26,469 nucleotides of DNA from Cyrtobacter comes (GCF_034470605.1 NZ_JARGYT010000008.1:1-26469), one strand, 5' to 3'. Positions 9,212-17,351 are shown, counted from the first letter of the stretch. Made by a program: numbers and translations. The notes: generated from the sequence alone by a model not told the origin.

Positions 9212-9339
9212 CAACTGCCAAACATTAACAACTCTACTAGATAACTTCTAAACCAGAATTGTATCATGTGTCTAGAAATTATTAATTCATAAATTAAGCT
9301 TTATGCGATTTTATCAATTTAATAATTTGGTATCTTTAA

Positions 9340-10494
9340 TTAAAGTAAGGCGCAGCAGTCGGAATCCTTTGTGCCGTGTTGCATATCTTGCGAATGTAGT
9401 GATGCAATATCACAATATATATCGTCTACAGTAAGCCCATGTGATCCATTGCTGTCAGCTAACTGTGATGGTCCGTTATCATCTCCTTCTACTGATGCGC
9501 CTGCCAAGTGTGGTATTGCGGGAAGTTCACTAGTTGGCTGTGTTGATCCCTCTGATCCTGTGGTTGCTGGTTGCCCATCAAACGCTGCTAAAGTGGAAGT
9601 GGTTTGCTCACTCTGTGAAGGCTGTGTTGATCCCTCAAACCCTGCAGTTGTTGGTTGCCTGCCAGGCCCTACTACAGTGGAAGGGGTTTGCTCACTCTGT
9701 GAAGGCTGTGTTGATTCATCATCCAATTTACATCCTGTAGGATCATTTATCATTCTTCCTCCTTGTTCTGTGGAAAGAGATCTATGGAGAGCTTTTTTAG
9801 GGTCTAGATGTTGTTTTTTTTCTACATGTAATGAATTACCAGGGTTATTTGATTGACCTGATACTGGATTCTGTAATTCTTGTAATAATGAAGCTGTTAG
9901 CTCTTGTGTTTTTTGAATGATTTGAGATTTAGCTTGAGATAAGGTCATTATTATATCTTCTGCTTCGAGTGGTGGGCCTTCTTTTATATGTTCATAAAGG
10001 CTATATGTTGCATCTAAAATGCCATCTATAATATTTATTAATTGTTCTCTGCATTTACTCATCTGCCCACCTCCTGCGAGAACTGATGCGCTATTAGTAA
10101 TTCTAAATACAATATATCCAGGCATACTGGTTTCGGTGGTTATAGATAATTCCGATGTTGAATCTTGTAGGTGCAGATTCGGCTCTTGCCGTAAAATCCT
10201 AATTTTAACTGGTGAATTTATTATATGAGGATCTTCTATGAATAATTTAGTTATAAGGCCAATAGCCTCTATGAGTTCTCCTGGCTTAATATGGTAATCT
10301 ACTAGAATGCCGTTTTTGCTTATTAATCTTAGTATAAAACTTCCATCTCTAAAGCTAAGTATTACATCAGGTAGTATAGGTGTGTGGGATTGCTGAGGTG
10401 ATTGTTGTGATCGATATGGTGGGTTGGTAGGTGGTAGTAGTTTGTGGGTTGGTATGGCATAATGTGTTAAGGGATTATCAAGAGGATTTGGCAT
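9340..10494 (-). CDS. Proline-rich repeat protein with C-terminal CaaX-like motif (CALL); candidate secreted effector
   Basis: I do not recognise the family. The 384-residue protein has no signal peptide or membrane helix. Residues 1-42 are rich in P, Q and T. Residues about 43-205 look folded (mixed beta strands such as SFILRLISKNGILVDYHI, then helices with AKSQIIQKTQELTASLLQEL). Residues 261-316 hold two 28-residue tandem repeats (STQPSQSEQT... ending GFEG or GSEG) plus the start of a third (STQP). The tail is acidic and disordered, and the last six residues are DCCALL. C381-A-L-L fits a CaaX box with X = Leu, the type read by geranylgeranyltransferase I in eukaryotes. Cys380 beside it could be palmitoylated. 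Bacteria lack CaaX prenylation, so this tail would act only inside a host cell. It lies downstream of divergent promoters shared with uvrA and upstream of nuoJ on the same strand. Confidence 0.75.
   Translation of the reverse strand: MPNPLDNPLTHYAIPTHKLLPPTNPPYRSQQSPQQSHTPILPDVILSFRDGSFILRLISKNGILVDYHIKPGELIEAIGLITKLFIEDPHIINSPVKIRILRQEPNLHLQDSTSELSITTETSMPGYIVFRITNSASVLAGGGQMSKCREQLINIIDGILDATYSLYEHIKEGPPLEAEDIIMTLSQAKSQIIQKTQELTASLLQELQNPVSGQSNNPGNSLHVEKKQHLDPKKALHRSLSTEQGGRMINDPTGCKLDDESTQPSQSEQTPSTVVGPGRQPTTAGFEGSTQPSQSEQTTSTLAAFDGQPATTGSEGSTQPTSELPAIPHLAGASVEGDDNGPSQLADSNGSHGLTVDDIYCDIASLHSQDMQHGTKDSDCCALL
9547..9714 (-). repeat. Two 84-bp tandem repeats within the CaaX-tailed gene
   Basis: Two in-frame 84-bp units encode 28 residues each. 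Both open with STQPSQSEQT and then vary (PSTVVGPGRQPTTAGFEG against TSTLAAFDGQPATTGSEG). A third unit begins STQP and then diverges. Whole-codon repeats of this kind change copy number by slippage or recombination without breaking the frame, giving length variation between strains. Confidence 0.9.
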
Positions 10495-10592
10495 AATAAA
10501 CTAGTTAAATAAATATAGATGATAATTTCTAAAATTAAATTTTTACAAATATAGACTTATAAATTTCGATAATATGCACGTATAAGTTGCAA

Positions 10593-10628
10593 TACTAACA
10601 TAGCGAAAAATACTAGCATAGTGAAAAA
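10593..10628 (+). repeat. Two 18-bp tandem iterons in the divergent intergenic region
   Basis: TACTAACATAGCGAAAAA is followed at once by TACTAGCATAGTGAAAAA: 16 of 18 bases identical, both changes being transitions. They sit about 100 bases upstream of the CaaX-tailed gene and 108 bases upstream of the uvrA -35. Possible protein-binding iterons or a simple duplication; no regulator is identified. Confidence 0.7.
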
Positions 10629-10735
10629 TTTTACATGATTATTAGCAACAATTACTATATGTTCATTGACGAGTAGAGGTTTCGTAATGAGTAAGTCATA
10701 ACATTACAATTTCTGAGAATCTTCAAAGCTTAATA

Positions 10736-10764
10736 TTGAACCTTGTGTCTCTCGCTGATATTAT
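10736..10764 (+). promoter_or_regulatory. Probable sigma-70 promoter of uvrA
   Basis: TTGAAC, a 17-base spacer and TATTAT form a good housekeeping promoter whose transcript would start about 42 bases upstream of the uvrA ATG. The spacer (CTTGTGTCTCTCGCTGA) is GC-richer than its surroundings, which makes a chance match less likely. Confidence 0.45.
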
Positions 10765-10812
10765 CCTACTTCTTAAAATATGCTTTTATTATAACAAATC
10801 TGAATTGAATAT

Positions 10813-13689
10813 ATGTCTGGAGGCTTTATATCTGTAAGGGGTGCGCGTGAACATAATCTTAAAAATATCGATATAGATATACCTAAAGAAAAGCTAGTTG
10901 TAATAACTGGTGTAAGCGGTTCTGGTAAATCATCCCTAGCCTTTGATACTATATACGCAGAAGGGAGAAGAAGATATGTAGAGAGCTTATCTGCATATGC
11001 AAGGCAATTCCTAGAAATTCATTCAAAGCCAGATTTTGAATCTATAGAAGGGCTTTCCCCTGCTATAGCAATTGATCAGAGAACAACTTCTAGAAATCCA
11101 AGGTCAACAACCGCAACAGCCACAGAGATCTACGATTATCTGAGGCTATTATTTGCAAGAGTTGGGGTTCCATATTCACCATTTACGAACTTACCTATTG
11201 AAAAACAGTCCGCTTCTCAGATAATTGAGACTATCTCTCAGTTTCCAAATGGTGCTAAATTTTCTATTATTGCCCCTGTGATTCGCTCTCAAAAAGGTGA
11301 GCATAGAAAAGAGTTGCTCATGCTCAAGAAGCAGGGATATATGAGCGTTATGATTGATGGCGAGTTACATGATTTAGATGTGCAGCCAAAAATAGATAAA
11401 AATAAATCTCATGATATTTCTGTTGTTGTAGATAGAATTGAGATTAATGGTGAGTTAGGTAATAGAATAGCTGATAGTATTGAGCAGGCGTTAAGGCTTG
11501 GGAATGGTGTAATTTACATAGATATTGCTTCTATAGCTGAAGGCGCTAACCATAAAAATGGTGATAGAATTATCTTTTCTGAAAAATTTGCTTGTCCAAT
11601 TTCTGGATTTTCTATCACAGAGATAGAGCCGAGGATTTTTTCATTTAATAGCCCTCATGGTGCATGCCCAGCATGTAGTGGTATGGGGGAGGAAGTATTT
11701 TTTAATCCCAAGCTTATAGTTTCTAATGAATCTTTATCACTAGCAGATGGGGCTATAACACCTTGGAGCAAAGAAGTGTTATCACAAATAGCGCAATTTA
11801 AGTTACATACTCAGATTTTGGAATCTCTTGCAAGGCATTATGAGTTTGAGATGAATGCGCCATTTTCATCATTAAGTGAAAAAGTTAAAAATGTGATATT
11901 TTATGGTTCAGAGGATGAGGTAATAGAATTTGAATCTGATGATGGGTTTAGGAAAAGTATTATAAGGAGGCCGTTTGAGGGTGTTGTAAATTACCTTCAG
12001 GAAAAATTGCAAAAAATTCTCAAAGGGAGAGGGGCGACTGATGAAGTATATAATTACCAGACCTCAAGAAACTGTACAGCATGTGGCGGTCATAGATTAA
12101 AGAGAGAGTCTCTTTGTGTTAAAATAGCGGATAAGCATATTGGCCAAATTTGTGAAATGAATGTAGTTGAGGCCATGAATTGGATAAGATCTATAGATAA
12201 TTCTTTAACACCAAAGCAGCAGCAGATAGCTTTAAAGCTGGTTTCAGAGATAGATAAAAGATTAGGGTTTCTTGTAAATGTTGGGCTTGATTACATCACA
12301 TTAAATAGGAAGGCAAATACTCTATCAGGTGGGGAGAGTCAAAGGATTAGACTAGCTTCACAAATAGGTGCTGGGTTAAGTGGGGTTTTATATGTTCTTG
12401 ATGAGCCTTCCATAGGGTTACATCAAAGGGATAACGAGAGGCTTTTAAATACGCTAAGGAGTCTAAGGGATCTTGGTAATAGCGTTTTAGTTGTTGAGCA
12501 TGATGTTGATACCATGCTTGCCTCGGATCATCTTATAGATATAGGTCCTGGTGCTGGTGTGCATGGAGGATACCTTGTTTCTCAGGGCACCCCCCAGGAA
12601 GTAGCGCAGGATCCAAACAGTATAACTGGTAGATACATATCTAATAAAGAATTGATACCAATACCCACTACAAGAAGGAAGTTTGATCCCAAGAAATGCA
12701 TAAAGGTTGTTTCTGCCTCTTCTAATAATTTAAAAAATATTACTGTTACCATTCCGCTGGGAAACTTCGTGGTTTTTACTGGTGTTTCTGGCAGTGGTAA
12801 ATCTAGTTTGGTTATAAATACAATATATAAAGCTATTACTAGAAAGCTACATGGTACTAAGGTGATACCAGGTAAGCACGAGTATATAGAGGGGCTTGAG
12901 AATATTGATAAAGTAATACAAATAGATCAATCGCCTATAGGTAGAACGCCAAGATCTAATCCAGCTACATATACTGGTGCCTTTACCCACATAAGAGATT
13001 GGTTTGCTGGGCTTCCTGAGGCTAGGGCTAGGGGATATACTACAGGTAGATTTTCCTTCAATGTAAAGGGTGGGAGATGTGAATCATGTGAAGGGGATGG
13101 TGTGCTAAAAATAGAAATGCATTTTCTTTCAGATGTGCATGTTGCGTGTGATGAGTGTCAGGGAAAAAGATATAATAAGGAGACTCTTGAGATAAAATGT
13201 CAAGGACATTCAATATACGATGTATTGAATATGACTGTGGCTGATGCTATGGAGTTTTTTAAGAGCATGCCGCTTATTTATGAGAAGCTCCTAGCATTAT
13301 CAGAGGTTGGTCTTGGATATATGAAAATAGGCCAATCAGCTACTACACTTTCTGGGGGCGAGGCTCAGAGAATAAAACTAGCTAAGGAGCTTTCAAAAAA
13401 GTCCACGGGGCGAACAATATATATATTGGATGAACCAACTACGGGTCTTCATATGCATGATATTAAACATCTTCTTAATGTTTTACATAAACTTGCGGAT
13501 TCAAATAACTCAATACTTATTATTGAACATAATTTAGATGTCATAAAGACTGCTGACTATGTAATAGATATAGGGCCTGAGGGTGGTGATAAAGGTGGGG
13601 GTGTTGTCGCTTTTGGTTCACCTTATGATATAGCCGCTAATAAGGATAGTATTACCGGTAGGTTTTTAATACCATATCTTGGTTTATAG
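10813..13689 (+). CDS. uvrA: Excinuclease ABC subunit A
   Basis: UvrA is the damage-sensing ABC ATPase that loads UvrB in nucleotide excision repair in the cytoplasm. The 958-residue protein is full length. It has two ABC modules: Walker A GVSGSGKSS at about 33-41 and again at about 656-664, ABC signatures LSGGESQRIRLASQI near 505 and LSGGEAQRIKLAKEL near 845, and Walker B LYVLDEPSIGLH and IYILDEPTTGLH. The zinc-binding cysteines are present: CPIS with CPACSG near 261-287, CTACGGHRL near 420, and CESCEGDG with CDECQGKRY near 757-783. The insertion domain (ESLSAYARQFL, PAIAIDQRTTSRNPRST) is normal. Translation starts at ATG with no strong ribosome site. It stands alone, without uvrB or uvrC. 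Confidence 0.98.
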   Translation: MSGGFISVRGAREHNLKNIDIDIPKEKLVVITGVSGSGKSSLAFDTIYAEGRRRYVESLSAYARQFLEIHSKPDFESIEGLSPAIAIDQRTTSRNPRSTTATATEIYDYLRLLFARVGVPYSPFTNLPIEKQSASQIIETISQFPNGAKFSIIAPVIRSQKGEHRKELLMLKKQGYMSVMIDGELHDLDVQPKIDKNKSHDISVVVDRIEINGELGNRIADSIEQALRLGNGVIYIDIASIAEGANHKNGDRIIFSEKFACPISGFSITEIEPRIFSFNSPHGACPACSGMGEEVFFNPKLIVSNESLSLADGAITPWSKEVLSQIAQFKLHTQILESLARHYEFEMNAPFSSLSEKVKNVIFYGSEDEVIEFESDDGFRKSIIRRPFEGVVNYLQEKLQKILKGRGATDEVYNYQTSRNCTACGGHRLKRESLCVKIADKHIGQICEMNVVEAMNWIRSIDNSLTPKQQQIALKLVSEIDKRLGFLVNVGLDYITLNRKANTLSGGESQRIRLASQIGAGLSGVLYVLDEPSIGLHQRDNERLLNTLRSLRDLGNSVLVVEHDVDTMLASDHLIDIGPGAGVHGGYLVSQGTPQEVAQDPNSITGRYISNKELIPIPTTRRKFDPKKCIKVVSASSNNLKNITVTIPLGNFVVFTGVSGSGKSSLVINTIYKAITRKLHGTKVIPGKHEYIEGLENIDKVIQIDQSPIGRTPRSNPATYTGAFTHIRDWFAGLPEARARGYTTGRFSFNVKGGRCESCEGDGVLKIEMHFLSDVHVACDECQGKRYNKETLEIKCQGHSIYDVLNMTVADAMEFFKSMPLIYEKLLALSEVGLGYMKIGQSATTLSGGEAQRIKLAKELSKKSTGRTIYILDEPTTGLHMHDIKHLLNVLHKLADSNNSILIIEHNLDVIKTADYVIDIGPEGGDKGGGVVAFGSPYDIAANKDSITGRFLIPYLGL

Positions 13690-13821
13690 TTACGCCAGTA
13701 AGATATGTTATTGTATATAATATGTTTGATAATTAAATAGACAGAGTATTACTGCTGCGGATTTTTCTAAAAGGGTTGCTGCTGTTTTTGTATTAGATAT
13801 CAACTCATGTCATTCCTGCTT

Positions 13822-13827
13822 TATAAT
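13822..13827 (+). promoter_or_regulatory. Possible -10 element upstream of ribF
   Basis: A perfect TATAAT lies 37 bases upstream of the ribF ATG in a 175-base gap after uvrA. No recognisable -35 hexamer is at the right distance, so this is only a candidate. Confidence 0.3.
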
Positions 13828-13864
13828 AAATTCATGGCAGTATTATTTGTTATTTGTAGTTTCT

Positions 13865-14782
13865 ATGAATAAGTACATTGTTGTATTAGGTAATTTTGAT
13901 GGTGTTCATATTGCGCATCAAGAATTGATAAAGAATGCCATTTTAATTGCCAAGGAATTATCATTGAAACCGTTATTAGTATGTTTTAATCCACATACTG
14001 CTTTTATTATAAAGGAGGGGCATAGATTAATATTAACAAGAGAAGATAAAATTAATTTACTGAAATCAGAATTTAAAATAGATATTTTTGAAATAGAATT
14101 TAATAATGAGGTCGCAATGATGGGATATGGGGAATTTATATTTAATATCCTATTAAAGGTTGTTGATATACATACTCTTATAACGGGGTACAACTTTAGA
14201 TTTGGGCATAAGAGGCTTGGTGATACAAAGAGTTTAGCTTGTATTTCTTCAAGTGGTAAATTTCATTATATATGTATCAACGAAATGATGTTGAACTATA
14301 TACCAATTTCTTCTTCTGAAGTGAAAAGGTTATTGAGTATGGGGGCTGTTGGGCTTGCTCAGAAACTTTTGGGTAGAAATTTCTTTATCAGTGGAGTAGT
14401 ATGTCATGGAAAAAAATTAGGCGCGAAGATAGGTTTTAAAACCTTAAATATAGAGTATCCAGAAAATTTATATGTACCATTATTAGGTGTATACCTTGTA
14501 CTTGTTTCGTTAAATGTAGGTAAATTTTACGGAGTTGCCAATATTGGTATCAGGCCTACACTTCATACTGATAACAGTATTATTGTAGAAGTGCATCTCT
14601 TAGAGTTTGATCTAGAAGTATATGAGGAGGATGTTAAAATTGAACTTTTGCAGTTTATAAGACCAGAGAGGAAATTCGGCAATATTGAAGAGCTAATATA
14701 TCAGATAAATATGGATGTTTCAGCTGCTTCATTTATCTTAAAAAATACGTGCTACGCGACTGAAATTGCTAACAATGTATAA
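13865..14782 (+). CDS. ribF: Bifunctional riboflavin kinase / FAD synthetase
   Basis: RibF phosphorylates riboflavin to FMN and adenylates FMN to FAD, supplying flavin for complex I among others. The N-terminal nucleotidyltransferase domain shows GNFDGVHIAHQELI (for GxFDGxHxGHxxL), FNPHTAF and the ISS motif (PISSSEVKRLL). The C-terminal kinase domain shows GRNFFISGVVCHGKKLGAKI then GFKTLNI, YGVANIGIRPTLH and VEVHLLEFDLEVYEEDVKIE. The usual GFPTANI is GFKTLNI here, keeping the Thr that helps bind Mg-ATP. The frame extends 18 bases upstream to a TTG; ATG at 13865 (MNKYIVVLGNFDG) is the natural start, giving 305 residues, normal for the family. Confidence 0.93.
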   Translation: MNKYIVVLGNFDGVHIAHQELIKNAILIAKELSLKPLLVCFNPHTAFIIKEGHRLILTREDKINLLKSEFKIDIFEIEFNNEVAMMGYGEFIFNILLKVVDIHTLITGYNFRFGHKRLGDTKSLACISSSGKFHYICINEMMLNYIPISSSEVKRLLSMGAVGLAQKLLGRNFFISGVVCHGKKLGAKIGFKTLNIEYPENLYVPLLGVYLVLVSLNVGKFYGVANIGIRPTLHTDNSIIVEVHLLEFDLEVYEEDVKIELLQFIRPERKFGNIEELIYQINMDVSAASFILKNTCYATEIANNV

Positions 14783-14803
14783 ATAAGCTTGGTAGTGTAT
14801 ATG

Positions 14804-14889
14804 TAGCTAAGATAGTATAAAATGGCACAACAATACCGTTCTAGCTTCTTAACTCCTATTTTATAGGATGTTTTATACTGACTTAGCTA
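14804..14889. mobile_element. MITE-like element, 86 bp
   Basis: The left end is TAGCTAAGATAGTATAAAA and the right end, read inward, is TAGCTAAGTCAGTATAAAA: 17 of 19 identical. The next bases on the left, TGGCAC, also follow the left end of the element at 19755. The right flank is TA; the left flank is TG, so the target duplication is not intact. There is no coding capacity. Confidence 0.6.
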
Positions 14890-14891
14890 TA

Positions 14892-15004
14892 TAGCTAAAG
14901 CTATATATAATGATTATATAATGAGTAATTTTGTTACATTTAACTCAATGATAACTAAAGTATTTCAAAGTTATATATGTAGCTATTTTATGGCGACTTA
15001 GCTA
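14892..15004. mobile_element. Second MITE-like element, 113 bp, more decayed
   Basis: The left end TAGCTAAAGCTATATATAA and the right end read inward TAGCTAAGTCGCCATAAAA match at 13 of 19 positions. Both flanks are TA, as expected for a TA target duplication. It abuts the first element, sharing the TA between them, so tandem or nested insertion is likely. Weaker evidence than for the element at 19755. Confidence 0.45.
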
Positions 15005-15183
15005 TAGAACCTAATTAAACTAATAACTATCTGGTGTTAGTTATATCTTTATTTAATCAGCAAATTTTCTATTTTTAAACATCGTGTGCGTTTTAAATCT
15101 AAAAAATTTCATTTTATTGCTCAACCTATAGGGGTATGATAGCATGTTATTTTGGGATGTTATAGATTTATAGTGTTTATGTT

Positions 15184-17160
15184 ATGGCAAAAAATAAACA
15201 AGAAGGTAATGCAGTAGTTGATCAAAAAGATGTGCAACCCGCGCCATCAACTGGAGGGAAAATATTGAAAAGATTAAGTGGGGTAGGTAGTGGTGTTATT
15301 GGTATAGTTGGTGGTTCATTTTCCGTGGTTGGAGCAATATTTCAGGCTGGTGCGGGGCACGATCCGAATAGCAAGGGTATTATTGGATCTATGTTTGATT
15401 TTATAAAAGCCGTTGGGACTTTATGCGTTAATACTGCGCTTTTGGTATTTGAATTAGGTCAAGCAGTTGTAGGTGGTGCTGTGTGGATGTTGGAAGAGGG
15501 GGGCGTTATACAGCAACAGCAACAACCAGCGCAACAGCAACAACCAGCGCAACAGCAACAACCAGCGCAACAGCAACAACCAGCGCAACAGCAACAACCA
15601 GCGCAACAGCAACCGCCAGTGCAGCAGCAACCGCCAGTGCAGCAGCAACCGCCAGTGCAGCAGCAACCGCCAGTGCAGCAACCACAGCAGCAACCAGTGG
15701 CGCTCCATGAAGCAAGTTCCCCCAGGCGATTCAACACCATGGCAGGAGAGGGTGGAGCAGAATGGGGGGCGACAACAGGGACAGGGGAGGCAGTCATAGT
15801 AGGAGCGCCTCAACGAACTCATACAGTGGGCAGTGAAGATAATGATGTCCGAAGCGAAGTTAGTAATGCATTAAGTGAAGAGCCTGTTGGATTAACAGAT
15901 GAGATGTCTGATATAGAGAGTGGGGTCGATGATTTACAAAGAGCATCAGCAGCGGGTCCTAGTGCTGTATTTTCTCCTGGGCTAAGTGGTGCAGATGGTG
16001 TGCTTGATGATGCTGCTGTGGTGGATGGAGCAAGTGATCTGCAAAAAGAGGTGGATACCCCAGCAAGGTCTAGTGCTGTATTTTCTCCTGGGCTAAGTGG
16101 TGCAGATGGTGTGCTTGATGATGCTGCTGTGGTGGATGGAGCAAGTGATCTGCAAAAAGAGGTGGATACCCCAGCAAGGTCTAGTGCTGTATTTTCTCCT
16201 GGGCTAAGTGGTGCAGATGGTGTGCCTGATAATGTTGTGGAAATTAATGATTTGCAGAAAGAGGCGGGTACTATTGAACAGCCAAGGTCTGATGTTGAAT
16301 CTAACCATGGGTCATTAAGGAGCGGGGTTAAATCAGGCAATAATGGTGGCCTACAGGCGGCGGACCAGACTGTTATGATATCTGATGATATTGATGGGCA
16401 AATCGGCCCAGGGGGCCAATCTTCGCATCAATTAGATGATATGCGCGATATGCTTTATGAAGATGTCCAGGGTGATGTAGGCCACAATAAGTTTAATGCT
16501 AGCAATTCTAAAAATAAAGAAGAGTCTGCCTTAAACTATTTATTAGGGGTAAATGCAGTAATGAATACTGAGCAATATCACCTCCAAGACGTGAAGGGTG
16601 ATTCTTTGATCAATAAAAAAGGTGGGGTTGATGTGGCTGTTGATTCAGCGAGTTTGCCTCTAAGGGAAGAGGTATCTAATAGTATAGTGCAGAAAGTGGT
16701 AAGTAATGGGATTTGGATGGGGGAAGAAGGTGAATTATTATCCAATAATCACGCCAACCAACCATATTCAAAAAAGGTTATTAATCAGCCTAATGTACTT
16801 GAGGCTGCTCTACAGAGCGCTCCTCATAAAATGGTTGTAGGTAATGCTAAAACATTGAGCGGGCCAGCCTATAAGAATGGTGTTAGTGGTGCGGAAGATG
16901 AACTCAAGGATGAAGAGGGTTTTAAGAAAATGCTTGCAGAGGCCGCGCAAGGTTGGGGGAGGGGGAAGGTAGCGAGAATAGTAAAGGTCATTGATAGTAA
17001 TAGTAATAGTGATGTAAAAGGCATTGATGATAAATTGTATGGTAAAGCCTATTTTATACTGGTGCGAGCAATGGATTTAGCAAAGGAGTCCGCGGCATGT
17101 CAGGCTAGTCAGGCAGTTATTAGCGCTAAGGGTGCTCAGAGCCAAGTAACTCGCGGCTAA
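15184..17160 (+). CDS. Large repeat protein with two hydrophobic segments and Q/P-rich array; effector candidate of unknown family
   Basis: I do not recognise the family. The 658-residue protein has a polar N-terminus (1-28) and two glycine-rich hydrophobic segments (about 31-56, SGVGSGVIGIVGGSFSVVGA, and about 74-102, AVGTLCVNTALLVFELGQAV) that could form a hairpin in a membrane. A low-complexity array of PAQQQQ then PPVQQQ hexapeptides spans about 109-172. Three 37-residue repeats start at residues 260, 297 and 334 (SAVFSPGLSGADGV...). The rest is an acidic, mostly disordered region rich in D, G, S and N. The last 90 residues are more ordered and helical. There is no classical signal peptide. 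Internal repeats, hydrophobic hairpin and acidic tail are common in secreted proteins of intracellular bacteria, but secretion is inferred. The gene is followed 191 bases later on the same strand by a KAP NTPase with its own probable promoter. Confidence 0.72.
   Translation: MAKNKQEGNAVVDQKDVQPAPSTGGKILKRLSGVGSGVIGIVGGSFSVVGAIFQAGAGHDPNSKGIIGSMFDFIKAVGTLCVNTALLVFELGQAVVGGAVWMLEEGGVIQQQQQPAQQQQPAQQQQPAQQQQPAQQQQPAQQQPPVQQQPPVQQQPPVQQQPPVQQPQQQPVALHEASSPRRFNTMAGEGGAEWGATTGTGEAVIVGAPQRTHTVGSEDNDVRSEVSNALSEEPVGLTDEMSDIESGVDDLQRASAAGPSAVFSPGLSGADGVLDDAAVVDGASDLQKEVDTPARSSAVFSPGLSGADGVLDDAAVVDGASDLQKEVDTPARSSAVFSPGLSGADGVPDNVVEINDLQKEAGTIEQPRSDVESNHGSLRSGVKSGNNGGLQAADQTVMISDDIDGQIGPGGQSSHQLDDMRDMLYEDVQGDVGHNKFNASNSKNKEESALNYLLGVNAVMNTEQYHLQDVKGDSLINKKGGVDVAVDSASLPLREEVSNSIVQKVVSNGIWMGEEGELLSNNHANQPYSKKVINQPNVLEAALQSAPHKMVVGNAKTLSGPAYKNGVSGAEDELKDEEGFKKMLAEAAQGWGRGKVARIVKVIDSNSNSDVKGIDDKLYGKAYFILVRAMDLAKESAACQASQAVISAKGAQSQVTRG
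15511..15700 (+). repeat. 18-bp tandem array encoding PAQQQQ / PPVQQQ
   Basis: Two blocks of 18-bp units follow each other: about five of CAACAGCAACAACCAGCG and about four of CAACCGCCAGTGCAGCAG. Both encode six residues, so copy changes keep the frame. The second block looks derived from the first. The region is GC-rich compared with its surroundings and stays open in several frames, which creates spurious open frames on both strands. Confidence 0.95.
15961..16293 (+). repeat. Three 111-bp tandem repeats
   Basis: Units begin at 15961, 16072 and 16183 (period exactly 111 bases, 37 codons). Units one and two appear identical base for base, and unit three diverges after the first 13 codons. Identity at silent sites points to a very recent duplication or ongoing conversion. 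Confidence 0.92.
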
Positions 17161-17286
17161 GTGGTAAAGAAGATGTATACACAGAGTGCAGGATTAATAC
17201 AACAGAGGCGCTAACAACACTTACAACAGAGAGGATTGTCTCATGTATATCTGAATATAGGTTGTGATAGTAGTGATTTATTACAA

Positions 17287-17315
17287 TTGAAATAGTATTG
17301 GCTCTTAGGTATATA
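17287..17315 (+). promoter_or_regulatory. Probable sigma-70 promoter of the KAP NTPase gene
   Basis: TTGAAA, a 17-base spacer and TATATA lie just upstream of the KAP start codon, leaving a leader of about 30 bases. This suggests the NTPase can be transcribed apart from the repeat-protein gene. Upstream, TACAACAGAG occurs twice, at 17198 and 17222. Confidence 0.45.
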
Positions 17316-17351
17316 TACGAAACTAATATCAAATAAATTATTATATGAGAT

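Larger units (their letters stand above)
10495..10812. other. Divergent promoter region between the CaaX-tailed gene and uvrA
   Basis: 318 bases without a gene. It holds a likely uvrA promoter at 10736-10764, two 18-bp tandem units at 10593-10628 and a weak minus-strand promoter candidate for the CaaX-tailed gene (TTGTAA, 18 bases, TATCAT, at plus 10519-10548). In DNA this AT-rich, the weak candidate could be chance. No alphaproteobacterial SOS box (GTTC-N7-GTTC or GAAC-N7-GAAC) was found. Confidence 0.45.
14783..15183. other. Non-coding gap filled with MITE-like inverted repeats
   Basis: 401 bases between ribF and the 658-residue repeat protein. No gene is seen. Positions 14804-15004 hold two candidate palindromic elements. 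The remaining 15005-15183 is AT-rich and should contain the promoter of the next gene, but no well-spaced hexamer pair stands out. Confidence 0.6.

Noticed and set aside
9371..9856. Plus-strand 161-residue Cys-rich open frame opposite the CaaX-tailed gene
   Set aside because: It is the antisense of the tandem repeats. The minus frame has a folded core, an ATG start and a longer continuous reading, so the plus frame is a shadow.
10660..10690. TTGACG near 10667 as the uvrA -35 box
   Set aside because: No acceptable -10 follows at 16-18 bases; TTGAAC/TATTAT at 10736-10764 is better spaced and closer to the gene.
14804..15004. CRISPR-like or riboswitch structure upstream of the 658-residue gene
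   Set aside because: There is no regular repeat-spacer spacing, and the symmetry is fully explained by inverted MITE ends with TA flanks.
15454..15822. Long overlapping open frames on both strands across the Q/P repeat array
   Set aside because: An 18-bp repeat without stops leaves every frame open. The proteins are pure repeats (such as CCTGG or LLLHWR units) with no start signal, so they are shadows of the plus-strand gene.
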